A program made the translations under genes and the position numbers. Below the pieces are notes generated by a model, which worked only from the letters and a program-made list of their open reading frames with translations, was not told the origin of the DNA and did not search any database. From QPIN01 sp964399475 (lineage in GTDB: Bacteria; Pseudomonadota; Gammaproteobacteria; Methylococcales; Methylomonadaceae): a stretch of 60,955 nt of DNA. Position 1 is the stretch's first letter, and every line of letters starts with the position of its first letter. The stretch is from the NCBI GenBank assembly GCA_964399475.1, contig CAYNRB010000001.1, forward strand, positions 1-60,955, given 5' to 3'. Below are positions 26,260 through 35,718 of the stretch, one piece after another.

Positions 26260-26674
26260 TTGTTTTCCTTATAAAACATGTTTCTTTTCAAAGCGTATTA
26301 ATATATCGAATAAACTATAAATCAATCAACATACGCTAAAAAGTCATAATTAAAGCGATGAATAAAATAAGGTATAATAACGCGAATTTAACATATAATC
26401 AGACATTTTGGAATGGTATATTAGCTTGTTATATTAATAATAGTAGAAAAAAAACAACAATAGTTAAGCCTTATAAGATTGTTATTGCTTAGGACAAGTC
26501 TGTAGCAAGATTTTTTCCATTGCTTCACCTCTAGAAAGCTAAACGCCTAAACCAAATTATAAACGTGCAGAACACAATCTCGCCAATTGGCTTGGCATAA
26601 AACATTTAGAATCGCTAAAGCTATTCTAATTATGCACGCCCTATATGCACTCCAATACTTTTAAAGATTCAAGA
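26260..26674. other. 415 bp divergent spacer between mdh and mtdA
   Basis: AT-rich promoter region for both mdh and the C1 operon. The only structure noted is an inverted repeat 45 bp upstream of mtdA, annotated separately. Confidence 0.5.
26606..26629. promoter_or_regulatory. Inverted repeat upstream of mtdA
   Basis: Perfect 7 bp arms TTAGAAT (26606-26612) and ATTCTAA (26623-26629) are separated by 10 bases and centred about 57 bp before the mtdA ATG. Spacing of roughly one helical turn fits a dimeric regulator site, for example a LysR-type C1 regulator, but this is only a suggestion. Confidence 0.3.
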
Positions 26675-27532
26675 ATGAAAAAATTGTTATTCCAGTTTGA
26701 TACAGATATTTCACCCTCTTCATTCGATACTGTAGTTGCCTACGATGGAGGTGCAGATCACGTAATACCTCACGGTGGATTAACAACCAAAAACATCTCT
26801 TCATTGGTTGAAGGTACAATTTTCACTAGAGCTCCCAAAAACAAAAAGAATACAGCCATTTTTATCGGTGGTAGTAATATGCTAGCAGGTCAAGCTCTAC
26901 TTTTTGCCGTACAAAAATGTTTTTTTCCAGGCTTTCAGGTCTCTGTAATGCTAGATAGTAACGGCTGTAACACTACTTCAGCCTCAGCAGTGGCAAAAAT
27001 AGCTAGTAGCACTTCAATAGCTGGAAAAAAAGTCGTTATTCTTGCAGGAACAGGCCCAGTTGGTCAACGTGCGGCTGCCATGTTTGCTCAGGATGGAGCA
27101 GATGTATCAATTACTTCCCGAGAATTATCTAGTGCAGAATTAGCCTGCGCAGCAATAAAAGCACGATTTAGAGTTGAAGTAACGGCTATTGAAGCATCCG
27201 ACTGTAATGCTCGAGGAAATGTCATCCAGGATGCTAATATTGTTCTTGCTACTGGTGCAGCGGGCATTCCGTTACTCAATGCAGAACACTGGGAAAACAA
27301 CTCCAATTTGGAAGTTATTGCAGATGCTAATGCCACCCCACCATTAGGCATCGGTGGTACAGAAATGCTTGATAAAGGGTTAGATCGTCATGGCAAAAAA
27401 GTTTGGGGGGCAATCGGATTCGGCCCACTTAAACTAGCACTACACCGCGCCTGTATTGCCAAGTTATTTGAAAATAACACGCAAGTTTTTGATGCCGAAC
27501 TTATCTTTAAACTAGCCAAAAAAATGGCTTAA
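26675..27532 (+). CDS. mtdA: Methylene-tetrahydrofolate/methylene-H4MPT dehydrogenase MtdA
   Basis: A 285-residue NADP-dependent dehydrogenase that oxidises methylene-H4F (and methylene-H4MPT) in methylotrophs. KKLLFQFDTD at the start, VAYDGGADHV, VSVMLDSNGCNTT, the Rossmann motif VVILAGTGPVGQRAAAMFA, ADANATPPLGIGG, and LHRACIAKLFE near the end follow M. extorquens MtdA closely. An in-frame ATG ten codons upstream exists, but the conserved N-terminus begins at the ATG at 26675. gckA follows after 16 bp. MtdA is a strong marker of serine-cycle or H4F-linked methylotrophy. Confidence 0.95.
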   Translation: MKKLLFQFDTDISPSSFDTVVAYDGGADHVIPHGGLTTKNISSLVEGTIFTRAPKNKKNTAIFIGGSNMLAGQALLFAVQKCFFPGFQVSVMLDSNGCNTTSASAVAKIASSTSIAGKKVVILAGTGPVGQRAAAMFAQDGADVSITSRELSSAELACAAIKARFRVEVTAIEASDCNARGNVIQDANIVLATGAAGIPLLNAEHWENNSNLEVIADANATPPLGIGGTEMLDKGLDRHGKKVWGAIGFGPLKLALHRACIAKLFENNTQVFDAELIFKLAKKMA

Positions 27533-27548
27533 CCAACCTTCATTTATT

Positions 27549-28913
27549 ATGGGATTATCACTTAAAAATATTCGTCAGCATGCCATCAGTATTTTTCAGA
27601 ATGGAATTGATGCAGCAGACCCGTATCAAGCCGTTAAAAACTGTTTGACGGTAGCTGAAAATCATTTTGAAATAGCTTTAAATTTAAGTGATAAATCAAA
27701 AATACTTTGCGGAAGATGGTCAAAAATACATGTTATTGCATTTGGAAAAGCGGCATATAAAATGACCAAAGCAGTCACGGAACTCATTCCTAAACATCGT
27801 TTAGCAGGCATGCCATTAGCCATTACCAATTATGAGAATGCGCAAACCGCAACTGATTTTAAAGTCATTCTAGCGGGTCACCCTAGTCCAGATAACGCGG
27901 GTCTAGAAGCGGCTCAATTACTCATCAAGAAGCTTAATAACACAGAGAGTAATGAATTAGTACTGGTACTTATTTCGGGAGGCGGTTCGGCACTGATACC
28001 CTATCCTGCTTTTGGTATTACCTTGGAAGATAAGCAAATCACCACTAATTTATTGTTGGCTAGCGGAGCTGACATACAACAAATCAACTGTGTCAGGAAA
28101 CACCTCTCTCAAATTAAGGGAGGCAATTTAGCAAAATTGGCCACACCAGCAGATTTACATACTTTTATCTTGTCTGATGTTGTGGGCGATGATTTAAGCA
28201 CCATTGCAAGTGGCCCAACGGTTCCTGATGATTCTACCTTTGCCGAGGCAATAAAAATCCTAAAAGAAAAACATATTTGGGAAAAAACACCTCTTAATGT
28301 ACAAACATTACTAGAAAAAGGTGCCCAAGGGCATATCAAAGAAACGCCAAAACCTGGTCAATCCTTTTTCACAAAAAATACGCACACATTGGTTGGAAGT
28401 AACACTATCAGCCTTAACTCAATTATCAAAACTGCCCAAAAGCTTGGCTATGAAACTGACTTATACAGTCAGTCAGTTTCGGGTGAAGCCAGAGATTTTG
28501 CAGAACAATTAGTTGTTTATGCCAAAAGCCGAATAGAATCTGGCTTAAGCCAAGCGACAGCAATACTATCCGGCGGCGAAACAACGGTTACTCTCAAGGG
28601 AACCGGCAAAGGCGGACGAAACCAAGAAACAGCACTGGCTTTTGCAATTGCCGCAAAAAAACATAAACTAAAGGGGAAATGGACATTTCTTAGTGGCGGC
28701 TCGGATGGAATTGATGGCCCAACAGATGCTGCGGGTGGAATAGTTGACTCAGGCACACTCAAGCGAATGAAAATAGCTAAAGCAAACCCCAAAAACAGAT
28801 TAAAAAATAACGATTCATATACAGCCTTAAAAAAATCAGAGGATCTTGTTATTACCGGATCAACCGGAACTAATGTTGCTGATTTTCAAATACTACTAAT
28901 CCAGCCAGAATAA
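27549..28913 (+). CDS. gckA: Glycerate 2-kinase (MOFRL family)
   Basis: A 454-residue kinase converting D-glycerate to 2-phosphoglycerate in the serine cycle. The N-terminal domain has AFGKAAYKMTKAV and the phosphate-binding LVLVLISGGGSALIPYP. INCVRKHLSQIKGGNLA and HTFILSDVVGDDLSTIASGPTVPD are typical. The MOFRL C-terminal domain carries AILSGGETTVTLKGTGKGGRNQE and LSGGSDGIDGPTDAAGGIV. It lies between mtdA and glyA with 16 bp on each side, an evident operon. Confidence 0.95.
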   Translation: MGLSLKNIRQHAISIFQNGIDAADPYQAVKNCLTVAENHFEIALNLSDKSKILCGRWSKIHVIAFGKAAYKMTKAVTELIPKHRLAGMPLAITNYENAQTATDFKVILAGHPSPDNAGLEAAQLLIKKLNNTESNELVLVLISGGGSALIPYPAFGITLEDKQITTNLLLASGADIQQINCVRKHLSQIKGGNLAKLATPADLHTFILSDVVGDDLSTIASGPTVPDDSTFAEAIKILKEKHIWEKTPLNVQTLLEKGAQGHIKETPKPGQSFFTKNTHTLVGSNTISLNSIIKTAQKLGYETDLYSQSVSGEARDFAEQLVVYAKSRIESGLSQATAILSGGETTVTLKGTGKGGRNQETALAFAIAAKKHKLKGKWTFLSGGSDGIDGPTDAAGGIVDSGTLKRMKIAKANPKNRLKNNDSYTALKKSEDLVITGSTGTNVADFQILLIQPE

Positions 28914-28929
28914 CCTATCAGGAGATATA

Positions 28930-30186
28930 ATGTTTAAAAAGTCCATGACCATAGCGGGTTTTGATAATGAATTATTTCAAGCCATGGAAGACGAACGTCA
29001 GCGCCAGGAAGACCATATTGAGCTAATTGCATCAGAAAACTATACTAGCCCTCGTGTTATGGAAGCGCAAGGCTCGCAATTGACCAATAAATATGCCGAA
29101 GGCTATCCGTCAAAACGTTATTATGGTGGCTGTGAGTTTGTAGATAAAGCTGAGCAATTAGCCATCGACCGTGTTAAAGAGTTGTACGGTGCAGACTATG
29201 CCAATGTGCAACCTCATTCCGGTTCACAAGCGAATATGGCTGTATACATGGCATTAGTTCAACCGGGAGATACTATTCTTGGTTTAAGTTTGGCTGATGG
29301 TGGTCACTTAACTCATGGCGCCAAACCTAATTTTTCTGGTAAAATCTACAATTCCATTCAGTATGGACTCCATCCTGATACAGGTGAAATTGATTATGAT
29401 CAAGTGGAAGCCTTAGCACTAGAGCATAAACCAAAAATGATTGTTGCCGGGTTTTCTGCCTATTCAAGAATTTGCGATTGGCAACGTTTTAGGGACATTG
29501 CTGACAAAGTAGGGGCTTATCTTTTTGTTGATATGGCGCATGTTGCTGGATTAATTGCAGCCGGTATATACCCTAACCCCGTTCCTTTTGCAGATGTTGT
29601 TACCAGCACAACGCATAAATCATTACGTGGCCCCAGAGGCGGCTTTATTATTTGTAAAAGCAACCCTGAATTAGAGAAAAAATTTAACTCCAATATTTTT
29701 CCAGGTATTCAGGGCGGCCCATTGATGCATGTCATTGCAGCCAAAGCTGTTGCTTTTAAAGAAGCTATGTTGCCAGAATTTGCACAATATCAGCAACAAG
29801 TAGTCCTTAATGCCCAGGCTATGGCCAGTGTTTTCATCAATCGTGGATTTGATGTCGTTTCGGGTGGCACTGACAATCACCTCATGTTGGTTTCCTTAAT
29901 ACCTAAAGGTATAACGGGAAAAGCGGCTGATGCTGCCCTAGGTAAAGCTCATATTACTGTCAATAAAAATGCTGTTCCTAACGACCCCGAATCACCTTTT
30001 GTTACCAGTGGAATTCGAGTGGGAACCCCAGCTCCAACATCACGAGGCTTTAAAGTCCCTCAGGTGACAGAAATCGCAAATATGATGTGTGATGTAATGG
30101 AAAATATGGACGATGAAAAAGTAATTTCTGCAGTACGTGACAAGGTTAGCCTGCTTTGTTCTCGCTTCCCTGTATACAGTGATTAA
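28930..30186 (+). CDS. glyA: Serine hydroxymethyltransferase
   Basis: A 418-residue PLP enzyme that joins methylene-H4F with glycine to give serine, the entry step of the serine cycle. HIELIASENYTSPRVMEAQGS, NVQPHSGSQANMAVY and VADVVTSTTHKSLRGPRGG (with the PLP-lysine) are canonical, and the length matches GlyA. AGGAG precedes the ATG by 5-6 bases. Its place after mtdA and gckA suggests it is the methylotrophic isozyme. A second housekeeping copy may exist elsewhere in the genome. Confidence 0.97.
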   Translation: MFKKSMTIAGFDNELFQAMEDERQRQEDHIELIASENYTSPRVMEAQGSQLTNKYAEGYPSKRYYGGCEFVDKAEQLAIDRVKELYGADYANVQPHSGSQANMAVYMALVQPGDTILGLSLADGGHLTHGAKPNFSGKIYNSIQYGLHPDTGEIDYDQVEALALEHKPKMIVAGFSAYSRICDWQRFRDIADKVGAYLFVDMAHVAGLIAAGIYPNPVPFADVVTSTTHKSLRGPRGGFIICKSNPELEKKFNSNIFPGIQGGPLMHVIAAKAVAFKEAMLPEFAQYQQQVVLNAQAMASVFINRGFDVVSGGTDNHLMLVSLIPKGITGKAADAALGKAHITVNKNAVPNDPESPFVTSGIRVGTPAPTSRGFKVPQVTEIANMMCDVMENMDDEKVISAVRDKVSLLCSRFPVYSD

Positions 30187-30390
30187 TCATCATTTTCGCT
30201 TACCTTCCGACAATGTAGAGCGGACTTCAGTCCGCTTTCAATTCACCATCATGGAAGACAATGTTCTGCATTACGAAAAACTAATAATAATGACAGAATG
30301 CACTGTATAGCAACCTGGATATTTATGAAAGATTCACAGGTTTATTATCACAAATTACCAAACTAATTTTACAGAACTACAAAACCTTTA

Positions 30391-30551
30391 AGGAGTGAGG
30401 ATTTAATAATATCCGAAAGTTTGGCGCAGGATTTTTGTTCGTCTTCAAGGCGTAGAAACGGGCGCATAGCGAGCTATGCAACTGTTTCTACAACGCAGAA
30501 GACGGACAAAAAGACAAGCCAAGATTCGGATATTATTAAATCCTCGCTCCT
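30391..30551 (+). repeat. Nested palindrome, copy D (161 bp)
   Basis: The outer arms are the same as copy C, base for base over the first 30 positions. The inner stem differs (GTCTTCAAGGCGTAGAAAC against TTTCTACAACGCAGAAGAC) and is imperfect. The core reads GCGCATAGCGAGCTATGCAACTG, a version of the copy A core with compensating changes in its small hairpin. Confidence 0.88.
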
Positions 30552-30552
30552 A

Positions 30553-30712
30553 AGGTGGCTTCCAACAATAAATATGCCAGAATTGCGTAGGATTTTTGTT
30601 TCTGATTAAACAATCTCAAGAGGCGCATAGTTATTCTACGTAACGATTGAGATTGTTTGATCAGGAACAAAAAGACAAGAAAGTTTGGACTATTTATTGT
30701 TGGAAACCACCT
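30553..30712 (+). repeat. Nested palindrome, copy E (160 bp)
   Basis: It begins one base after copy D. The outer arms AGGTGGCTTCCAACAATAAATA and their complement (one mismatch) are unlike any other copy, as is the inner stem (GATTAAACAATCTCAA / TTGAGATTGTTTGATC). The AGGATTTTTGT and ACAAAAAGACAAG blocks and a GCGCATAG..CTACGTAAC core are kept. Confidence 0.88.
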
Positions 30713-30748
30713 AAATGTATAAGAAAACTCAAATAACAGGAAATTACA

Positions 30749-32422
30749 ATGTCTGATATCGAAATCGCTCAAAAGGCAGAAATGAAACCTATTATTGATT
30801 TAGTCAAAGAAAAGTTTGGCATTCCAGCTGAACACATGGATCCTTATGGCCATTACAAAGCAAAAGTATCATTAGAATATCTGGACAGTTTAACGGATAG
30901 AAATGAAGGCAAGTTGATTTTAGTTACCGCTATCAGCCCCACACCTGCTGGCGAAGGTAAAACCACAACAACGGTAGGTTTAGGCGATGCAATGAATCGC
31001 CTTGGCAAGAAAACCATGATGTGTTTACGTGAACCTTCACTTGGGCCCTGTTTTGGTATGAAAGGTGGTGCCGCTGGTGGAGGATATTCTCAAGTAGTAC
31101 CCATGGAAGATATTAACTTACATTTTACCGGTGATTTTCACGCCATTGGAGTTGCCCACAACCTATTGGCAGCACTAATTGATAACCATATCAACCATGG
31201 TAATGAATTAGGAATAGACCCAAGAAGAATTCAGTGGAAACGTGTGGTGGATATGAATGACCGTGCCTTACGTAAAATTACGGTCGGCCAAGGTGGCCCA
31301 GCCAATGGATATTTACGAGAAGACGGTTATGATATTGTGGTGGCCTCTGAGGTTATGGCTATATTATGTCTAGCAACGAGTCGTTCGGATTTAAAAGAAC
31401 GTTTAGGGCGTATTGTAGTAGCCTACAAAGCAGATCTAAAAACACCTATCTATGCTAGTGACTTAAATGCTCAAGGCGCGATGGCAGCATTATTAAAAGA
31501 TGCTATTAAACCCAACTTTGTACAAACGTTGGAAAATAATGTGGTTATTGTGCACGGTGGCCCCTTTGCCAATATTGCACATGGCTGCAATACCGTTACC
31601 GCAACCAAAACAGCATTAAAACTGGCTGATTACACTATTACTGAAGCAGGATTTGGTGCAGACCTAGGTGCTGAAAAATTCATTAATATTAAATGTCGCA
31701 TGGCAGGCTTAAAACCTTCTGCGGTTGTTTTGGTTGCAACCATTCGCGCATTGAAATTCCATGGAGGTATCAACAAAGAAGATTTAAACAAGGAAAATCT
31801 TGCCGCATTAGAGCAAGGGTTTGTTAATCTTGAACGTCATTTAGAAAATATCACCAGTAATTATGGATTGCCTTGTATTATTTGCATCAATCACTTTAGT
31901 TTCGATACAGATGCGGAAATCAGATTATTAATAGAAAAATGCAAAGCCATTGGAGCAATATGTGTAGTTTCAAAACATTGGGCTGAAGGAGGAATAGGTG
32001 CGGAACAATTAGCAAAAGAAATCATTAATATCGTAGATAACAGGGAGCCAGGATGTAGTTTTGTCTATGATAATGATATGACGCTTTGGAGCAAAATGGA
32101 AGCTATATCCACTAAAATTTATGGCGCAAGCGGAATAACAGCAAGCCCTAAAATTCGTCAGGAAATTGAAGCCTTACAAGAAAAATACGGAAAATTCCCA
32201 GTTTGCATGGCTAAAACTCAAATGAGTTTTTCAACTGACCCTACAGTTAAAGGTGCACCCTCAGGTCATACAGTAGAAATCAGCGAAGTAAAACTGGCTA
32301 ACGGTGCTGGTTTTATTGTAGCGATAGCCGGAAACATGATGACCATGCCAGGATTACCCAAAATACCTGCTGCTGAACGTATTGATATTACTAATGAAGG
32401 TAAAATTACGGGGTTATTCTAG
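30749..32422 (+). CDS. ftfL: Formate-tetrahydrofolate ligase
   Basis: A 557-residue enzyme that activates formate to 10-formyl-H4F with ATP, feeding C1 units into the serine cycle. AISPTPAGEGKTTTTVGLGDAM is the P-loop, REPSLGPCFGMKGGAAGGGYSQV the family signature, and EAGFGADLGAEKF and MTMPGLPKIPAAERIDI complete the set. The length (about 557) is standard. It probably belongs functionally to the mtdA-gckA-glyA group although repeats intervene. Confidence 0.97.
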   Translation: MSDIEIAQKAEMKPIIDLVKEKFGIPAEHMDPYGHYKAKVSLEYLDSLTDRNEGKLILVTAISPTPAGEGKTTTTVGLGDAMNRLGKKTMMCLREPSLGPCFGMKGGAAGGGYSQVVPMEDINLHFTGDFHAIGVAHNLLAALIDNHINHGNELGIDPRRIQWKRVVDMNDRALRKITVGQGGPANGYLREDGYDIVVASEVMAILCLATSRSDLKERLGRIVVAYKADLKTPIYASDLNAQGAMAALLKDAIKPNFVQTLENNVVIVHGGPFANIAHGCNTVTATKTALKLADYTITEAGFGADLGAEKFINIKCRMAGLKPSAVVLVATIRALKFHGGINKEDLNKENLAALEQGFVNLERHLENITSNYGLPCIICINHFSFDTDAEIRLLIEKCKAIGAICVVSKHWAEGGIGAEQLAKEIINIVDNREPGCSFVYDNDMTLWSKMEAISTKIYGASGITASPKIRQEIEALQEKYGKFPVCMAKTQMSFSTDPTVKGAPSGHTVEISEVKLANGAGFIVAIAGNMMTMPGLPKIPAAERIDITNEGKITGLF

Positions 32423-32452
32423 TATTCCTGTCATATTGTTTTGTTGGATATG

Positions 32453-32613
32453 ATACTTTGCGCGGTTAGGGTTGCGGAATTCTAGCGGTCGGTTTTTGCC
32501 GATAAACTAAATTTCTGAAACAGTTGCACCGCTCATATGTGCCCGTACGTACCAGCACGTTGCTATCAGCAAAAACAACTCGCTTATTCTGCAACCGTGA
32601 CTGCGTAATGTAT
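32453..32613 (-). repeat. Nested palindrome of a divergent type, copy J (161 bp)
   Basis: The outer arms (ATACTTTGCGCGGTTAGGGT and an imperfect complement ending at 32613) and the inner GGTTTTTGCCGATA / TATCAGCAAAAACA pair share no arm sequence with copies A-E. Total length is 161 bp and the inner block starts at offset 38, the same geometry. Read on the minus strand the centre includes GCAACTGTTTC, as in copy D. A lone half of this arm lies at about 56951-56980. Confidence 0.65.
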
Positions 32614-32671
32614 ATGCCTGACTCAAAATACCATCTTAGAACCAGAATAACATATCATTTAAATACACCAA

Positions 32672-32959
32672 TTAAATTACTGTAAAAGTCATTGCAAAAA
32701 TAAAAACAAAAATAACAAAAAGTGTAAACATTGCCCTTTTACTTAGTGAGCTTTTGAAATCCTCATATTGTGAGGATAATTCTTCTTTTTTGTCTTCCGC
32801 AAATATGATTTTTTTTAACTTACCTTTAAGCGTGTTTTTATCTCTTTCAGCTTCTTCCCTGGCAAGAATCTCGTCAATTTTAGAATTTAATCCCCCACAG
32901 TTTTGACATCTGGCCTCCGAATTGTCACGAGGATGACCACATTGGCTACACTGACTCAT
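32672..32959 (-). CDS. Zinc-ribbon protein with C-terminal membrane anchor
   Basis: A 95-residue protein. CSQCGHPRDNSEARCQNCGG at the N-terminus has two CxxC pairs (C4/C7, C18/C21) that should bind one zinc. A charged helical linker follows, then a single C-terminal transmembrane helix (residues about 74-95), giving a tail-anchored topology with the zinc ribbon in the cytoplasm. It starts 11 bp after the kinase stop with AGGA well placed, so it is part of the kinase operon. The function is unknown; a link to the kinase is plausible. Confidence 0.75.
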   Translation of the reverse strand: MSQCSQCGHPRDNSEARCQNCGGLNSKIDEILAREEAERDKNTLKGKLKKIIFAEDKKEELSSQYEDFKSSLSKRAMFTLFVIFVFIFAMTFTVI

Positions 32960-32969
32960 TTGTAATTCC

Positions 32970-34679
32970 TTAGTTTAAATATAAAAGTATTTTCTGAAAA
33001 TAACTACTTATTACGATTATGGCAGTTATTGCTAGTGATATCACTAGCCAACCCATTATTTTTTTTCTTTTGGCGAATTTTTGATCCCTAAGCGCATTTT
33101 CAATGGCTCTTTGTTTTGCCCATTTTTGAGTATTAGCCTCTTCTATTATCAGTTTTTGATGGTATTCAAGTAAGCTATCAATTTCATCTAATACTTGTCC
33201 CATATTATTTTGTCTGGAAAGCGGCAACCAATTTACCATTTTTTCTACCATTTTAGTTAGCTGCTCTGGCAAATCTGAAAATTTTGAAGTCACTGAGATT
33301 TTCTTATTTTTCCATTGAGGCAATGCACCTGTTAGCAATTGATATAGAATGATTCCTACTGAATAGATATCAGTACGCTTGGTTTTTACTTCACTTTGTA
33401 ATTTATACCAATTTCTAATGCCACTTTTTTGATAATGCGCATCAAGTCCAAAGTCTGTAAGCTTTATTAAGCCATTTTCATCATAAAGTACATTGCTAGG
33501 TCTCAGATTACCATGGATAAGATTATTTTGATGTGCAAAGGCCAACCCCATACAAATTTCCCGCACAGTCTTTAATGCCTCATTCCATGGACTTGCAATA
33601 ATTAACCGATCCTGTAATGCACCTCCGTTCAAATATTCCATGACAATAATATAGGATCGGTCATTTTTAGAAGTCCCATAGATTTTGGCAATATTCTTAT
33701 GGACTAGTGATTTTAGCAAATTTGTTTCATTAAAACCTTTACTCCAAATAGGTCTTTTTTTAATAATCAGCAGATTATTATCATTTTTATTTTCATATAA
33801 GTAAATAGCACTTTGCTTTTCTTCTTGTATAACATCCAATAAAGAAAATCGTGTTTTAAGGTTAGAAATTCCTTGTTCTGCTCGTTGTTTTTGTTCGTTT
33901 TTTAAATGGGTACCGCGGAGTAATTTCAGCAAAACATCTTTAACAATATCTACAGAAACAGGCCTGCTGTCTGGTTCCATATTGAGACACTGTAAAATTA
34001 TTTTATCTAATAAGGGATCAATTCCTGCGACATATTCAGAGGGTGACACAATATCGCCAGTTGGCTGTTGCCCCGCAAATAGAACGTACATAACAACCCC
34101 TAGAGAGTATATGTCACTCAGTTCAGTTACATCTGAAGATGAAATTTGCTGCTCTGGTGACATATAGCCCAATGTACCCATCAACAATTTGTCTGATGTT
34201 GTTGCATGATTGATATCGCAAAACTGGGCAATACCAAAATCTAGAACATGAGCATGAAACTCCCTATCTATAAAAATATTAGCGGGTTTAATATCTCTAT
34301 GGATTACGCCATTTTTATGCGCATAACTCAGCGCTTTACAGACCTGGATTATAATTTCCAGTTTTTTTATAATTTCTAGACTTCCCAATTGAATAAATTT
34401 CGCTAGATCCTGTCCTTCTAGATACTCCATAATAAAATAGGGTGTTTTGTCAGACAATAAACCACGATCTATAACATGGATTACATGGGGGTGATTCAAC
34501 TGTGCAATAATATACGACTCGCGTTCAAACAAATTTATCACTAATGGTTGATCTGCCAATTGTTGATGAATAACTTTGATCGCTACTTTTCGTTTAAGTG
34601 AGTTCTGTATACCTTGGTATACAGTTGCCATTCCACCAGTACCTATAGTCTCAATAATTGTATAACCAGGAATTTGCAT
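32970..34679 (-). CDS. Membrane Ser/Thr kinase with tandem kinase-pseudokinase domains
   Basis: A 569-residue protein. Domain 1 (residues about 1-260) is a complete Hanks-type kinase: GTGGMATVYQG glycine loop, K35 in VAIKVIHQ, IHRDIKPANIF with D129, and DFG at 147-149 followed by GTLGYMSPEQ. Domain 2 (about 272-505) keeps the kinase fold signals (IVMEYLNGG, LTDFG, TDIYSVGIILYQLL) but lacks a glycine loop and has HGNLRPSNV in place of HRD, so it is probably catalytically dead. A single transmembrane helix lies near residues 540-560. It is divergent from a PP2C phosphatase gene 81 bp away, the usual kinase/phosphatase pairing. Confidence 0.92.
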   Translation of the reverse strand: MQIPGYTIIETIGTGGMATVYQGIQNSLKRKVAIKVIHQQLADQPLVINLFERESYIIAQLNHPHVIHVIDRGLLSDKTPYFIMEYLEGQDLAKFIQLGSLEIIKKLEIIIQVCKALSYAHKNGVIHRDIKPANIFIDREFHAHVLDFGIAQFCDINHATTSDKLLMGTLGYMSPEQQISSSDVTELSDIYSLGVVMYVLFAGQQPTGDIVSPSEYVAGIDPLLDKIILQCLNMEPDSRPVSVDIVKDVLLKLLRGTHLKNEQKQRAEQGISNLKTRFSLLDVIQEEKQSAIYLYENKNDNNLLIIKKRPIWSKGFNETNLLKSLVHKNIAKIYGTSKNDRSYIIVMEYLNGGALQDRLIIASPWNEALKTVREICMGLAFAHQNNLIHGNLRPSNVLYDENGLIKLTDFGLDAHYQKSGIRNWYKLQSEVKTKRTDIYSVGIILYQLLTGALPQWKNKKISVTSKFSDLPEQLTKMVEKMVNWLPLSRQNNMGQVLDEIDSLLEYHQKLIIEEANTQKWAKQRAIENALRDQKFAKRKKIMGWLVISLAITAIIVISSYFQKILLYLN

Positions 34680-34760
34680 GCTTTTGTTTGAGAAATAACT
34701 AAATATAATTTATGAGTATCATTTATTATAGAATCAATACTAATAAAACGGGTAGAAATA

Positions 34761-35561
34761 ATGCAGAAAAATATATTTAATAAATATACTGCGACGGGAA
34801 TAACTGATGTTGGATGTGTGCGTAAACACAATGAAGATACCTACCTCATAGATAAGAAACTTGGCTTATTATTGGTAGCAGATGGAATGGGAGGTCATGA
34901 AGCTGGTGAAGTAGCTAGCAAAGAATCTATACGAATCATTCTGCAAATGCTTCGTATGCAACAGCCTGTTGAAGAAAATAAATCATGGTTTTATCGATTA
35001 CTACGCCTGTTTCAACATGATGATGTAGACACCCATGAAGAAGAAGATCATTTGGAAAAGGCTTTATTCGAAGCAAATAACTACATATTCCAACTGAACA
35101 TGGAAAGGGGAGCGCCTAGTGGCACAGGAATGGGCACCACCCTTGCTGGCTGCTGGATAGTGAGGCCTGACTTAATGCTAGTATTTCATATTGGTGATAG
35201 CCGAGTTTATAGGCTTAGAAATGGAGAACTAAAATTAATAACAAAAGATCACTCAGTTTTGCAGGATTGGCATGATAATGGAAAAATCGGCGAGCAACCC
35301 AAATCAAACGTAATTAATCGGGCTGTAGGCCCCTACCAGACAGTTACGCCTGAAATACAGGTAATTGATATTCAAAATACCGACAGCTTTTTAATTTGTT
35401 CAGATGGCTTATCAGATATGGTTGATGATCAAGAAATTGAAAAACAACTAGAAGGTTTAAACGCTAGACAAATTGATAATTACTCCCATAAATTACTGAT
35501 TTCTGCCCTAGCACTAGGAGGGAATGACAATATTACAATTGTTTTGTTAACGCACGATTAA
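34761..35561 (+). CDS. PP2C-family Ser/Thr protein phosphatase
   Basis: A 266-residue soluble phosphatase, Stp1/PppA-like. The metal-binding and catalytic residues are intact: TDVGCVRKHNEDTYL, LLVADGMGGHEAGEVAS, VFHIGDSRVYRLRNGEL, LICSDGLSDMV and GGNDNITIVLL. A ~40-residue charged insertion (about 73-100) follows motif 2. It is transcribed divergently from the tandem kinase and is expected to reverse its phosphorylations. No T6SS genes accompany the pair here. Confidence 0.94.
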   Translation: MQKNIFNKYTATGITDVGCVRKHNEDTYLIDKKLGLLLVADGMGGHEAGEVASKESIRIILQMLRMQQPVEENKSWFYRLLRLFQHDDVDTHEEEDHLEKALFEANNYIFQLNMERGAPSGTGMGTTLAGCWIVRPDLMLVFHIGDSRVYRLRNGELKLITKDHSVLQDWHDNGKIGEQPKSNVINRAVGPYQTVTPEIQVIDIQNTDSFLICSDGLSDMVDDQEIEKQLEGLNARQIDNYSHKLLISALALGGNDNITIVLLTHD

Positions 35562-35718
35562 CTTTGCTAATTAATAACGATGACTCCCAGCAATCTGACC
35601 ATCTACTTTTTTACAAAGTTGATTTAGTCATAAATGTGCTATATTTCTATATCAACAGATGACTTTCAAACAAAAAATCCTCTTGTGTAATTGATTATAT
35701 AAAGTTAAACACCCAAGT

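Larger units (their letters stand above)
30187..30748. other. 562 bp repeat-filled spacer between glyA and ftfL
   Basis: A REP-like palindrome follows the glyA stop directly. Nested palindromes D (30391-30551) and E (30553-30712) then sit head to tail, one base apart. Only 36 bp remain before the ftfL start. The insertion of these repeats separates ftfL from the otherwise tight mtdA-gckA-glyA operon. Confidence 0.7.
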
